Assembly: GCF_963678635.1 (NCBI RefSeq)
Contig: NC_087070.1
Location: 48,589,467-48,653,466, forward strand
Length of the DNA stretch: 64,000 bases
From: Symsagittifera roscoffensis
Lineage: Eukaryota > Xenacoelomorpha > Acoela > Convolutidae
Direction of reading: 5' to 3'
In this document: in pieces, positions 31,913-42,678 of the stretch
How the letters are laid out: each line of letters opens with the position of its first letter
How positions within the stretch are numbered: the stretch's first letter is position 1
Program-made: the position numbers and the translations under genes
The notes under the pieces: model-generated
Seen by the model: the letters and a program-made list of their open reading frames with translations, nothing else
Database searches by the model: none
What the model was told of the DNA's origin: nothing

Positions 31913-34326
31913 TCAGTATCTCGCCTTTAAGTACTTCTTCATGACCCTCATCTGACTATTCAGCTCGTTGGGCTGGTGTGTGTCTTCTTCCATCTTAACG
32001 CACCAATTCTTCGCCAACGGCTGTGTCTCTTGTTTAAACGGCTGAAGATCAGTCCTGACTACCTCTTTCTGCGGCAACAGGCTTATCGAACGTTTCGATA
32101 CCGCTATTGTCTCCAAGTCATCCGCTGCGTTGTCAAAGACTCTTTCGCCTGGTATAAGGTAGCGATCGCTGTCAGGATCCTGGTACACCTCTCTGTCCAG
32201 GTCCCTTGCCCGAGTTTCCACTAGTAGTGTGTGTATCGCTAGTTCTGACAGTTCTGATCCCGAGCTCGAGTTCCTGTCTGAATAGGTGTCCATTCCTGAG
32301 TTTCGGGAATTGTCATCCGTCGAAGAGGTTGTGCTGGAGACTGCACGCTCCTCCAGATCATGTCTGTGCCTTCCTCGCATCCATCTGAACTCCCCGGACA
32401 AAACCTTGTTCTCTAGGTCCTGTTTCTCATCAGGAATTTTCTCGTCAATCTCAGACTCACCGGACAAATTTTCTTGTCCCGGGTGTTGATCTTGTGATCG
32501 CTGGTTCTTCTCATCATTCGTCTCCCCGGACAAATAGTCTTGCAGCAGATTTTTTTCTACCTTTTCACCTTCCTTATCCTGGTCCACAAAGGTGACGGTT
32601 TTCTTTCGCTTGCTGCTCCCCTGTTCTTTCTGTCCGTAAGAAGTACTGGTTAAAATCTCGTAGGGTATTGAGGATACTAGTTGCTGAACTATTGTCCTAT
32701 AATCCCTCTCGTTCTCTTCGTGCTGTCGTCTGGGCGGCATGATCTTCACCTTCTCACTGACTGTTAGTGATGCCACTGCTGCTGTCCACTCGGGGTCATC
32801 TCTGGTCACTTCTCTTTCTAACAATCCACCCAGCATCCGCATCACTTGCGGTGTGACTTGCACCGTTCTATCCAATAATGAGAGGCTGTTTATGTTCATG
32901 CGAGAGAGTTCTTGCTGGACCAGATTCGAGCGCAGCAACAGATCCAAGGGGACCAGGTCCTCCCTGGATAGGATCTTTATCTCGGCTGCTTTCTCTACAG
33001 GTAACTCAGGATGCCCTGGAATTGGATGTCCAGACTTATCCAACCATCTCGTTAAGGGAAGCGCTTCATAAGTTTCTTTGTCCAGAAACGAGAATCCCTC
33101 CTTTGTTTCCGCCTGATTGGCCTGCTTCTGCTCCAATCTTTCATAGAACTCAGTTTTCTTGCTGAGGCTGTCAGCATTCTGGTGTTTATCACGCATCCTA
33201 TGTTCGATTATCATATGGTAGCCATCCAATCTTACTATCCATCTACCAATATAACTCTGATCCATCGAGTAGGTCTTCAACCAGGATAACGCTCTGTTGT
33301 CCACGCGTAACTTGAAGGGAACGCTCCCCAAGTATGCACGGTACTTTTCCACGAAGGTGACTACTGCAAACATTTCTGCTTTTGGTGCGCCACATTTCAT
33401 CTCTGTGTCACTTAAGACCTTGCTGCCGTATGCAATGGGACGGAGAACTGTTCTTCCGTTCCATTCTTGCTCTTGATGCAATATTCCTGAGATGGCCACT
33501 ACCGATGCGTCTGTGTCAAGAACATACATGCCCTTTTCTGTAGGCATGCCTAGCACTGGCGCTTCGCACAGTTCCCGCTTTATGTTCTCGAAAGCAACCT
33601 GTGCCTCATCGTTCCATTCGAACTTTTTCCCCTTGTTGCGCATCAGCTTCTGCATCGGATACACCTTGTCCGCATATCCTTTTATGAATTCCCGGTAGTA
33701 ATTGGCAAACCCTAGGAAGCTCAGGAGCTGTGTGTCCGTTCTGGGAGCTTTCCATGTCAACACTGCTTCCACTGCTTCCGGGTCCGGCCTCACACCGTGC
33801 CTGTCCACCATTCTTCCCAGGTACTTGATTGAATCCCTAAGGATTTCACATTTCGATGGCTTGCACTTCAAGCCTGCTCTTTTCATGCATCCAAAGACGT
33901 CATCGAGCCGATCAATGTGGTCTTCCAAAGTCGGTGTTGCTATGACTACGTCATCCACGTAACACATCACGAGATTCCCGTACTTCTTGGTCACTCTCGT
34001 CAAAGCCTGAGCCATCAGTCTTTGAAAAGTGGCCGTTGCATTGCACAAGCCGAAAGGTACAATCCGGTTTTCTCTCTGTCCTTCTTCCGCAGAGGGACCT
34101 GCCAGAAGGCAGAACCTAAGTCCAATGTGGCGAAGAACTTGGCATCACCAAGCTTAGATAGGCTCTCGTCTATTCGCGGTATCGGGTACGCATCTTTTAT
34201 AATTACCGCGTTCAAGTAACGAAAGTCGCAACAAAATCTCAGCTGCCCCCCTTTCTTTTTCGCCATTACTACCCCGCAAGCCCATGGCGATTTCGAGGGT
34301 TCTATCATGTCGTATTCAAGCAACAT
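31913..34326 (-). pseudogene. Reverse transcriptase / RNase H with long spacer, small internal deletion
   Basis: RT begins in the frame at 34326-34015 (EPSKSPWACGVVMAKKKGG; RFCCDFRYLNAVIIKDAYPI; ATLDLGSAFWQVPL with the first catalytic Asp). A short deletion and frameshift removes the segment just before PFGLCNATATFQRLM; the rest is at 34048-31913. Numbering from 34048, YVDD is at 30-33, and the RNase H acidic residues are in LDTDAS (178-180), KAEMFA (225) and RVDNRAL (250). RNase H ends near residue 310. It is followed by a ~400-residue spacer not found in ordinary gypsy pol, with a Lys/Arg patch (SSKRKKTVTF) and three spaced LSGE motifs (DYLSGET, ENLSGES, KVLSGEF), before integrase. The spacer's role is unknown. 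Confidence 0.93.
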
Positions 34327-35704
34327 TTCTATTTCCCTTCGGCACGCTTCCGATTTGTGGCGTCATTCGTCTTGCGCCTTCCCTATGGGGAACGGCGCCT
34401 TCTTCAAGTTCGAATTCGTGTTCGACGAAATTACAGCAACCGATATCCGCCTTATGTTTTAGAAATACATCTGCGTTCCGACTTAGGAGGTCCCGCAATT
34501 TTCCGAAATCTCCCTCACCTATTTTCCCTTTTAAATGTTCTATCTCTGGCAAAACCGGTTTGTCAGATTCTAGTTCATATGACGAGGGGCGTTCCGGAAA
34601 ATTCGAGCAGCTTGATAAGCCGTCGTCCGTTTCGGATTTCATTGAAATCAATTTATGAATAGATTTTAATTCATTAATCCTCTTTAAAATTTTATCTTTT
34701 TTGGCATGATGAGGACAGTCTTTCACACTGTGTTTCTTCAAGTATTGTGTCTCCTCATAGTCGGTCCTCATCGGTAAAGCGTAACCAAGCTTCTTTCCAC
34801 GCTGGATTGAAACCGTGGTGTCCAGTGTGTTCAATAACACACTGACACACAGTCCGTTTTGCGTTACCGAGAAGCTCCGGCCTAAAATCACCGAACTCTG
34901 ACTATTTGGATTCGGTACTAAGCAAACCTGTTTACTATCACTTAACGAATTCAAATTTCTCATTCTAAAAATTGCCACCACAGCTTGTCCTGGATGTAGT
35001 TTTACCTTTCTATCTAAAAATATCGGTAACTCTGTTATTATCCTATTAATTGGTCTGTTAACATACTTCCGGTCCGGGTTTCTAATCCGTATCAGACCGT
35101 TGTTCAAGTCAATCATCACGTCAAAACTCCTGACAAAATCTCTGCTCAAGATGAATTGGTCGGCATCGTCCAGATTCTCTACCACCAGGAAGCTCATCCA
35201 AAGATCTCGTCCTCCCATGTGAAGGACCGTTATCGGTGTTCTTCCGGCTACGTAGATGGCTCCTCGATTGGCTGCGGCCAGTCGGAGATTCGTTGGAATT
35301 AGATCTTCCCGCGTGAAGCCCATTCTTTCCCAAGTTTTTATCGGCATCACACTCACTACCGCTCCTGTGTCCAGAAGCCCTGTGACTCCGATTTTTGTTC
35401 CGTTGGTGTCGAGCAGATGTGCTGTCACATCTGCTTCATATCCAATGTGTACTGCGTCTTGTTCCATCATGGCGTCATGGCCTATCCTGCGGACCTTGAG
35501 TTCCTCTTCTCCCAAATAGATCTGCCCTATTTGGTCATCATCCGTTGTTACATAAGTCCTGGTGTAGATACTGATCCCATCCACGTTCAGCATCACTTGA
35601 TACGGCCCATAGACTTCTAGGTAGCGTCGATGAAGTTTCTTCATGCGAGGGCCACCCGTCGTTAGTAGTGCTCGCACAGCTCTCGACTCGGTGCGTGGCT
35701 CCAC
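34316..35704 (-). pseudogene. Aspartic protease domain of pol, frameshifted at both ends
   Basis: LLDTGAVVSVMP at residues 111-122 is the retropepsin-like active site; a later FILSRDFVR segment fits the second conserved strand region (ILGxDF-like). About 240 residues of linker to RT follow, with a His/Cys-containing DCPHHAKKDK. Gag-side sequence joins in another frame near 35720, and the RT side shifts frame near 34350, where RREIEML-type sequence continues in the next frame. Confidence 0.88.
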
Positions 35705-35709
35705 CTGCC

Positions 35710-36387
35710 TCAGATAATCTGCATATGTTCCAAATGCATCGAAGTGAATTCGGATGGTTCACTCAGATTTCTGATCACCTGGTGTCCAGCCACTGAGATT
35801 ATCGACTGTATCTTGCTTCCTTGCAGCACCATGCCGAACCTCTGACCGGAGATCACATTAAGTTTCATGCTCAAACTGCTTGGTGCTTTAGTTTCTTCGA
35901 ACTCCGTTGCTTCGAAGGTATTCAGTTGCTCCTGAAGTTGCTCAGTCTCCAGTTCAAGTTTCACTTTTTGTTCGATCTCTTTCGTCACCAGTTCTTGCTG
36001 CACTCTATTTAGGGCATCCCTCGCGGCTGCCCTATAATCGATCTTGAAGTCATCAGCCGCAGTTGCTGGTTCCGGTTCACGTGTCTCCTCTGTTACCGCT
36101 TGCATTTTCTTTGCCGCCAGCTCTTGAGATTTATCCTTTCTGCGTGCCTCCGCTTCACTCAAAAGGCGAGCCTTGCTGGCTTTCACTCCTGACAAAGCTT
36201 CTTCATGTCTTGGATGCTTGATGTCTGCCACTGCATCCCAGAATTGCGGACAATCTGATTTAAAATGACCTTCCAAGTTGCAAAAGAAACACCTCGGGCC
36301 GGATTTCGCAATTACTCCTCTCATGAAATCCTCATGGTCCAATTCTGACGCATCTTCGTCCTCCAGGCTAAAGCCTATTGCTTTCAT
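35710..36387 (-). pseudogene. Second zinc-knuckle and coiled-coil region of gag-pol
   Basis: It is in the same frame as the gag ORF upstream, separated only by a TAA at 36397. It opens with CFFCNLEGHFKSDC, a CX2CX4HX4C knuckle. Then comes a Lys/Glu/Ala-rich helical region (residues about 60-175, coiled coil likely) and a beta-rich end that continues, after a frame change near 35720, into the protease ORF. Two knuckles about 45 codons apart across the stop suggest a nucleocapsid with two zinc fingers. Confidence 0.8.
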
Positions 36388-36396
36388 GCCTTGTTT

Positions 36397-37881
36397 TTAA
36401 GTTGGGCATGCTGACACATGATGGTCCGTTGAACTGCAATTGACACAAGAGCGTCTCTTGTCCATATCATCCCTCGGTTTGTACCAATTGTTCCCTTGGT
36501 TTGCTGGTCCGTTGTTAAAATTGCCATAATTGATCTTGTAGTATCCAGATCTCGAAGGAGGTTTCAACAAAAGATACTCTTTTGACTTGAGCCTCAACTC
36601 CTCTGGTGTTGGCGCATTGGTTGATAGTGGTGTGTAATGCGTTGCTACTATCGTTCGAAGTTCATCATTCTTCACACCATCGATGAATTTTGAGGCTACG
36701 GCCAGGTTCATCCTTCGGTTTAACTCATCCGGTTGGCTGCGTCTTCTCAGCATTTCCAAGTCATCGAGAAACTTGTCTATTGTTTCATCTTCTCGTTGCC
36801 TCCGTTTCTCGAAGCGCATCATCGCTTGGTGCCCCTGCACCCCTGATCCGAAACGGTTTAACAAGATTTCGAAGATTTTCTCAGCTGTGTCACGCTGATA
36901 TTGCTTCTTGGCCATGACATAGTTCAGGGCTGTCCCTTCCAAGTTGCTGGTGAGCGCACTGCATTCCTGTCTCTCCGACAAGTCCTCTTCCTCGAAATGC
37001 AGCTTCATTACCTCTATCCAGGTATCAATACAGCCATCAGATTCATCTTTATAGCATCTTGGTTTCTTAAAGACTCTTCTGGACTTCTCACTGCGTTCAT
37101 TGGTTCTGGATAACCTTGTAAGGAATGTCTCAAAAGACCTGTTTAGGGGTTCAAATGCTGTGGCCATTGCCGTAGCATCCCTTGAGTGTCCCGCCTGAGT
37201 GTCCTCACACCTTGTCAAAGGCTCTGCATGCGGTGCATCCCTGCAATCCGAATCGCCGTGAGTGTTTCCCGCTTGGCCCACATGACTCCTCCCCGGGCTT
37301 GCATGCCCCCTGTTACCGGAATCACTTCTCCCAGTCGCATGTGTGCCTTGCGTTGGTCGTTCATTAGACGTCTGTCTGTTCCCCGTTGAACTTGTTCTAC
37401 TGTTCGGGCCCCATGTTCCATTACCCCTTGTGGCATAGCCTGATGAACTGCGCCTGCCTCTAGTGGATCCATACGTCTTCCTCTTTTGATGTTTGTTGAA
37501 GTTCACCCTCGGCTCCCTGCTGGGACCTCTCGAGTTCGGTTCTCCTTCTTTTGGTCCACTCTTGCTGCTTAGTAGCCCGTCCAACCTATCCATGATAGCC
37601 TGAGTTCGCCTCTCCATCATCGCGTCTATTTTTGTGTCAAGAGTCCCAAGAGACTGCTCTTGCTGCACTCTTAACTTCTCCATGTCGTCTCTTAAGCGTA
37701 ACTCTCGCTGTTCCGCTTCTCTTGTCAATCGCGACAAGTTCCACGCCATATGCTCGTCCGTTCTTTCTTTCAAGCGTTTTTCGCTCCTGCCAACTTCTTG
37801 TCTATTGCGGTTTATTTCTTCCCGTAGACTTTCTCTTTCAATGTGAACTGCCCTTTCTAGTTCACTCATTCTTATGGACAT
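36397..37881 (-). CDS. gag: Gag polyprotein with retrotransposon gag domain and zinc knuckle
   Basis: 494 residues from the ATG at 37881. Residues 1-110 form a charged coiled coil. About 115-230 are Arg/Ser/Gly/Thr/His-rich and low complexity. About 255-440 match the retrotransposon gag capsid-like domain (CIDTWIEVMKLHF; NLEGTALNYVMAKK; IFEILLNRFGS; FEKRRQREDETIDKFLDDLE). The C-terminus carries CVNCSSTDHHVSAC, a CX2CX4HX4C knuckle. Upstream, the same frame continues through a TAA (about 37,890) to 38127, so the original protein was probably longer. Expected to bind element RNA and form the particle. Confidence 0.88.
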   Translation of the reverse strand: MSIRMSELERAVHIERESLREEINRNRQEVGRSEKRLKERTDEHMAWNLSRLTREAEQRELRLRDDMEKLRVQQEQSLGTLDTKIDAMMERRTQAIMDRLDGLLSSKSGPKEGEPNSRGPSREPRVNFNKHQKRKTYGSTRGRRSSSGYATRGNGTWGPNSRTSSTGNRQTSNERPTQGTHATGRSDSGNRGHASPGRSHVGQAGNTHGDSDCRDAPHAEPLTRCEDTQAGHSRDATAMATAFEPLNRSFETFLTRLSRTNERSEKSRRVFKKPRCYKDESDGCIDTWIEVMKLHFEEEDLSERQECSALTSNLEGTALNYVMAKKQYQRDTAEKIFEILLNRFGSGVQGHQAMMRFEKRRQREDETIDKFLDDLEMLRRRSQPDELNRRMNLAVASKFIDGVKNDELRTIVATHYTPLSTNAPTPEELRLKSKEYLLLKPPSRSGYYKINYGNFNNGPANQGNNWYKPRDDMDKRRSCVNCSSTDHHVSACPT

Positions 37882-37890
37882 CTGTTCATT

Positions 37891-38711
37891 TTAATCTCCT
37901 AAACTGTCCACTATGTTGTTTAAGGCTTCTTCTAGTGCTGCCCCGTTATCCACGAGTGGCGTCACTAGTGGCGGGACCCTGTCGGTCCCAGGTAGCTTCG
38001 TGCTGGTCGAGATCCGGGCCTTGACTCTCTGCCTCGACGTCTTTTCATTATCCACCTCAGGATCCGCCAATGCGTTGCCTAGCCCTCTGTTTCTACTCTC
38101 CCCAGTTTGCAGCTCTGAATTTGTCATAATCGCGAAGTCTCTTGACTGGCCCGTTTTGTTTACCCAAATTTGTCCATGGTTCCAGTCTCTCTTCCGACGT
38201 ATGCCTCATTCTCCTGGGTCGAACTATTGAGGCTGACTTGAGACCCAAAGTCCACTTGCTCTTCTTCGTCCTCCTACTGGGATTCACCTTCATTTCCTGC
38301 GCCTCCTCCCATGGTGAATGGAAAGATGTTTCCTAAGGTGTTCCTTATTCTTTCTGAGAACGATGATGACGTTGTTTGTTTCTCAGTCCCGCCTGCCATC
38401 ATAGTGTTGTCTGTTGGAGATCTTCTAGTTGCCGCTATTTCAGTTGAGATGTCGGACAGTTCCGACATCTCCTCTTGATCCAATGTCATGGTCTACGGAG
38501 TAGATTCACTCGCCAGCCTTCTGCCTCTCCCTTCCAGTCCACGTACTTCCTGGTTGTCGTTCATGGCATGGTCCGTATTGACCTCCACTTCTAACAGTTC
38601 TTTTTGCTCTTCTGAGGTCTTCTGACTCCTTGTTTCAACCATTCTGCCTGAAACCGTCTCCCCTTTGTCGGTCCGGGCTCGTTTGATCCAATCCACAAAA
38701 GGATCGGTCAT
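37891..38711 (-). pseudogene. Disrupted N-terminal extension of gag
   Basis: Four short open segments in sequence: 38711-38493, 38489-38274 (same frame, separated by one TAG), 38293-38093 (shifted) and 38127-37891 (shifted, then in frame with gag through one TAA). They are hydrophilic, Ser/Thr/Glu/Arg-rich and disordered-looking. The first begins with an ATG at 38711 (MTDPFVDWIKRART), the most 5' ATG of a protein-like frame in the element. I infer one original N-terminal gag region. Confidence 0.6.
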
Positions 38712-39564
38712 CGTTTTTCTTTTTTTCAGGTATGAATTTCCTAGAGCTATTACCTCATTTCGGTATCCTTGACTTGTCTAGACTCATTCTCTATTTGTCA
38801 CTTCTTAATGCCTATACACTTAATTCGATTGCTAGTGACCTTATAATTTGATTACCAATAATAATGACACAACACAATAAATTTCACAAGATTCTATTAA
38901 ATAGTCACCACGAATCCCTGTATGTTATCAGAGTACAGTTTGTATAAATTTTATTCACACTAACCAATTATCGGTCGTAAGATTTGAAAACTAGCACAAA
39001 ATGATGTTATCAGTCAATTTAAAAGATAGTGTACTCACTACCCAATCAAGCACAGTTTATGTAGATTTAAAATCAAGAACAATATATATATATAATGACA
39101 GAATATGAATACCTCTATGAAAAAACGTATGTGTAATGTACTTTTAGTCGGTCGCAGTACAATAGTCGAACTTGTCTTTTAAAGAAAAAGCTTTCCCTGC
39201 TCGGTGCTGCACCAAACAGACAAAACTTTGAAGGCAGTAATTTTCTCAAGTGGGCGTCTATTGCACCCACCGAGTACTGTATTACCTATCTGGCTTCGGA
39301 CTGCCCGAGCTAGACCTACTGAAATCCTCAGGGCAGTCACTTTTCACAAAAACGTATTATGTTACAATCCACACCAATGAATCACGCTCTTTTTAGTTTA
39401 GACTTAGTGTCGCGAATATCCGAGTTCGGACCTGTTTTGTTTTGGTCTGGTTCTTATTGAAAGGCAAGTTACCAGTGCAGTCACTGATTCCTAGCCTGTC
39501 TGCTAATAATCTAATACCTCTCACTTTAGTCTTTCTTCCGTCTACCTTAGTCCTTTAATAAAAT

Positions 39565-39780
39565 AGTACCCCTCCGGATTGGCACAAATAGGACCCTTCC
39601 GGACCAACAAAATTTAGACCCCTCCGGATTGGGACCCCTCTGAGTTAGTTAATATAAGACCCCTCCGGATTTGGACCCCTCCGAATTAGCAACTATAAGA
39701 CCCCTCCGGATTCGGACCCCTCCTAATTTGAAAAAATTTTGGACCCCTCCGGATTGGGAGCCCTCCGGTTTTGTAAAAGT
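39565..39780. repeat. Array of GACCCCTCCGGATT motifs in the leader
   Basis: About nine or ten full or partial copies of a 14-bp motif in about 215 bp with irregular 10-35 bp spacers ('aatataa', 'cacaaatag' and similar). Single copies recur through the leader and inside the LTRs ('acccttccggattcttgaat'). Confidence 0.85.
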
Positions 39781-40935
39781 AGCTTTTCGGAGATCTCCTT
39801 CTTTCAACCTATACCCCTCCGGATACGTTTTCCGATGCTATTTTGCTTTTTAGATTAACTAGGAAGGGTATGTAATGCTTTCCTAGACCCTTCCGGATTG
39901 AAGTTAAGCCTCTTATTTGACAATTCGCGCTAACGGTGAAGGGTCTTATCGCTAGCCTAACTTCGGCTCGATTAAGGTTTTCTTGTGCCTTTAGCCTTCC
40001 CTTCTCGTCTAAAACAGCCTAAAGTTACTTTATTCAACCGCTATTACCTTTTGGTAGGGGTGTAAGGGCTTTCCTAAAAAAAATTTATAAAACGTGAAGG
40101 GTTCTACCCTCCCAAATTGGTGAATTTGCTAAAAACAATCTCAAAAATTTTTCACGCTTACTTTTCCGAAAAACTTTTGTCTTTATCAGTTAGCTCAGCT
40201 AATTTCCGATCTATTGGTACCAAGATCAACTGGATCTGTCCAGTAGTTCCAAAGTTATTAACCAAAACGTCTTTTTTCTAAAGTCAAGAAATTTCTCTCT
40301 TATAGTTTCCGCCTAACTTTCTCCGCAAATCTGGTCCTTTCGACCTAAAAATTATTGATCCGAGCTCAGAAGGCCTATACTCTTCTAGTTCAATGCAAAA
40401 GACCCGATCTAAAACGCTTTAGTTGAAAAAATTTGCGAAAAACTATGCTACCTGTACCCCTCCGGATTGATGAATCCACCAAATCAAACACGTTAAGTTC
40501 GATTTCTCTGCAACCCGGAAGACTTTCGGGTAGCGGGTTTTAAAACTTGTAGATTCACTAGTGGACGTTGCCCGAACAACTATTTTTACTGTTCTAACTC
40601 AAAAATTTTAAACAATTTTCTGATTTTATAGTGTTTCGTACTATCAAAAATTGCGAAAATTCGGTTTTTGGTACCAAAATAGTTCCAACCACTTAACCGG
40701 TTCTATCTATTATAGTAGTGTAGTTACGATGTAATACACTAACTTAGCGCTTTTTTCCGTTTAAAAAAAATCGATATCTCAAAAATCGCGACTTGTGGGG
40801 AGATCAAAATATCGCTATTTTGACCCTAAAAACCGGTCTGCTTTCTGTGTTTTTCACTGAAAAACGGTATAAGAGTATTAATATAGGCTATATTAGTAAT
40901 CACATTAGTAATACTATACCCCTCCGGGTTTGTTT

Positions 40936-40968
40936 AATATCCGAATTAAGGTGCTTAACTCGGATATT
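40936..40968. other. Leader hairpin (9 bp + 5 bp stem, GTG loop)
   Basis: AATATCCGA pairs with TCGGATATT, then after one mismatch TTAAG pairs with CTTAA around a 3-nt loop. It is flanked by an ACCCCTCC / GAAGGGT outer pair (about 40,918-40,987). Confidence 0.75.
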
Positions 40969-41723
40969 CGCAGTTCGGTGAAGGGTCACTACAGTGCAGC
41001 ACTGTCGAACCCCCCACAGATTACTATCTTAATTTTTGTACCAAAAGGGATACAAAACTTGTTAACGATACCCAACAGTCGATTGTTGTTGTCGTTGAGC
41101 CCCTTCTTGTTGCTCCTTGTACTGCTTGCCGGATCAGTCTTCTCCCAAGACCCTTCCGAATTGACCGCAAATCAGCTGACCCTTCCGGATTGAGCGAAAT
41201 ATATCATTAACGTGCTTAAATGCTCAAATAACCCTGCAGTACAAGCCTCACAAACGGGCTACAAAACTGATCGTAACAATCCCGCATGATATAAATGCCT
41301 GTAACAACAATATATCTATCAACAACAAACGGGAGGGTCGGATCACATCTTGTCTGGGGGGATGATTTCTACTGATTTTTTTTACTTTTTTACTGTTTTT
41401 GGTTTTTTCGGTTATTTTTTATGTTTTTTGTTTTTCTTGGGTACTATACTACTTTTTGTTTGGTTTTATATATATCTTTAAGTGTTTTTGGTCACAAACC
41501 TTTCAGGGAACGAGGGAATGGCCGATCCCCCCACCCTTCCTGATTCGTGAATTTTCGGTCTTAACTAGGTTAAAAAGCTATTCACGGTAATCCGGAAGGC
41601 TTCCCAGTTCCGAACTACCCTTCCACCCCGGGGGTAAGGCCTATTAAGGGCGTTAATGTGAGCATCCGCTCGGCGCGGAGTGCTCGTTAACGGTTCTGCC
41701 GGTCATGATGTTAAAAAGAATAA

Positions 41724-41738
41724 CACCCAGGAGCGCCA
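41724..41738 (-). promoter_or_regulatory. Candidate tRNA primer-binding site
   Basis: The minus strand reads TGGCGCTCCTGGGTG beginning 12 nt inside the 5' LTR end. TGG complements a tRNA 3' CCA, and TGGCGC starts are common in gypsy elements. The tRNA was not identified. Confidence 0.55.
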
Positions 41739-41750
41739 TAAAAACATCTA

Positions 41751-42678
41751 TGTAACATTCGCCCGGAAGATACATATCGACGGAAAATAAAACTAAGTCC
41801 TAAAACGACTGGCTAACGTCTAAACAGAGCTTTATATGCCTTTCACCGTCTCTACCAAGCCAGTACTTTCGGTGGTCTTTTCTAACATCGGGTCGACAAA
41901 AAACGTTACTGCTTTCGGCTTCGGTCAAAACACTCAAATTAACTTAACTACATGCAGAAATAGTGAGCTCATGGCTGGGTCTCAGTATCCCCAGACCACG
42001 AGGTCACTCCTAAAAACAGGGCAATTACTATTTATTGAATTATTATTGTTTTTGTTCAGTAGATAAAAATCATCATCTCCATCGAAGATGGATCAACCCT
42101 TTCCCCCAACTCCTAGCTTCTCATCCTTATCAAAATGAATCCAGTTGTTAATTAAATTCAATTCAGGACATGACCAGGAAGCTAAAAGTTCATATAAAAG
42201 GATAAAAGTTTCAGTCCCGAAACCCTTCCGGATTCTTGAATCCACTGAATCAAGCACGTTAAACTTGATTTCTCCGTAACCCGGAAGGCCGTCTTCCACC
42301 CTTCACCGTTGTTCGCAACGGCCTTGCAACTATTGTAGCGACACAATAGTTGCAACTCGGAACGTTCTCTGTTAACTCCGTGATTCGTTGTCGTTTCTTA
42401 ATCACAATTTTCCGTTGTTCTTGCAATCGCAACTAATGTTGTTCTGTTGCTTTTTAGCTCTTCTGCCAAAATGGCCGTTTCTGACGCTTCTCAGAAATGT
42501 TACGTCATCACTTCGAAAATTTAAAATTTCAAAATACCAGAATATCTTGACCTTCACCGTTCTACTAATCATCCGAATAACGTCGTTAATCCTTCAAAAT
42601 CATTAACTCGGAAGGTTCGCTGCTAAAAATTCCTAAACTGCAGAGATTGCATTTTGTCCATTCTGGTCGAATGTCACA
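41751..42678 (-). repeat. 5' LTR of the giant element
   Basis: 928 bp, nearly identical to 17996-18921, with the same terminal inverted bases and the hairpin pair at 42306-42355. The minus strand has CATATAAAG at 41830-41838 as a possible TATA element, though it would leave only about 50 nt of R-U5. Confidence 0.95.

Larger units (their letters stand above)
38712..41750 (-). other. Structured 3-kb leader of the giant element
   Basis: No protein-like ORF is present between the 5' LTR and gag. The leader carries many copies of a short motif, read on the plus strand as GACCCCTCCGGATT (dense at 39,565-39,780, scattered at 39,885, 40,455, 40,915, 41,150, 41,185 and 41,535), some paired with GAAGGGTC to form hairpins. 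A primer-binding-like TGGCGC site is at 41,724-41,738. Confidence 0.7.
17996..42678 (-). mobile_element. Giant Ty3/gypsy-class LTR retrotransposon (24.7 kb)
   Basis: Two direct LTRs (17996-18921 and 41751-42678) bracket, on the minus strand: a 3-kb structured leader, gag with zinc knuckles, aspartic protease, RT/RNase H, DD35E integrase, then about 9.7 kb of extra coding sequence (macrodomain-like, two SGNH-like domains, a 1.6-kcodon unknown frame) and a 0.8-kb tail. Gene order PR-RT-RH-IN places it in Ty3/gypsy. The LTRs read TGT...ACA and differ at about a dozen sites. The copy has several frameshifts, six in-frame stops, an RT deletion and a fold-back in integrase, so it is not autonomous. 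Typical gypsy elements are 5-10 kb. Confidence 0.95.
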
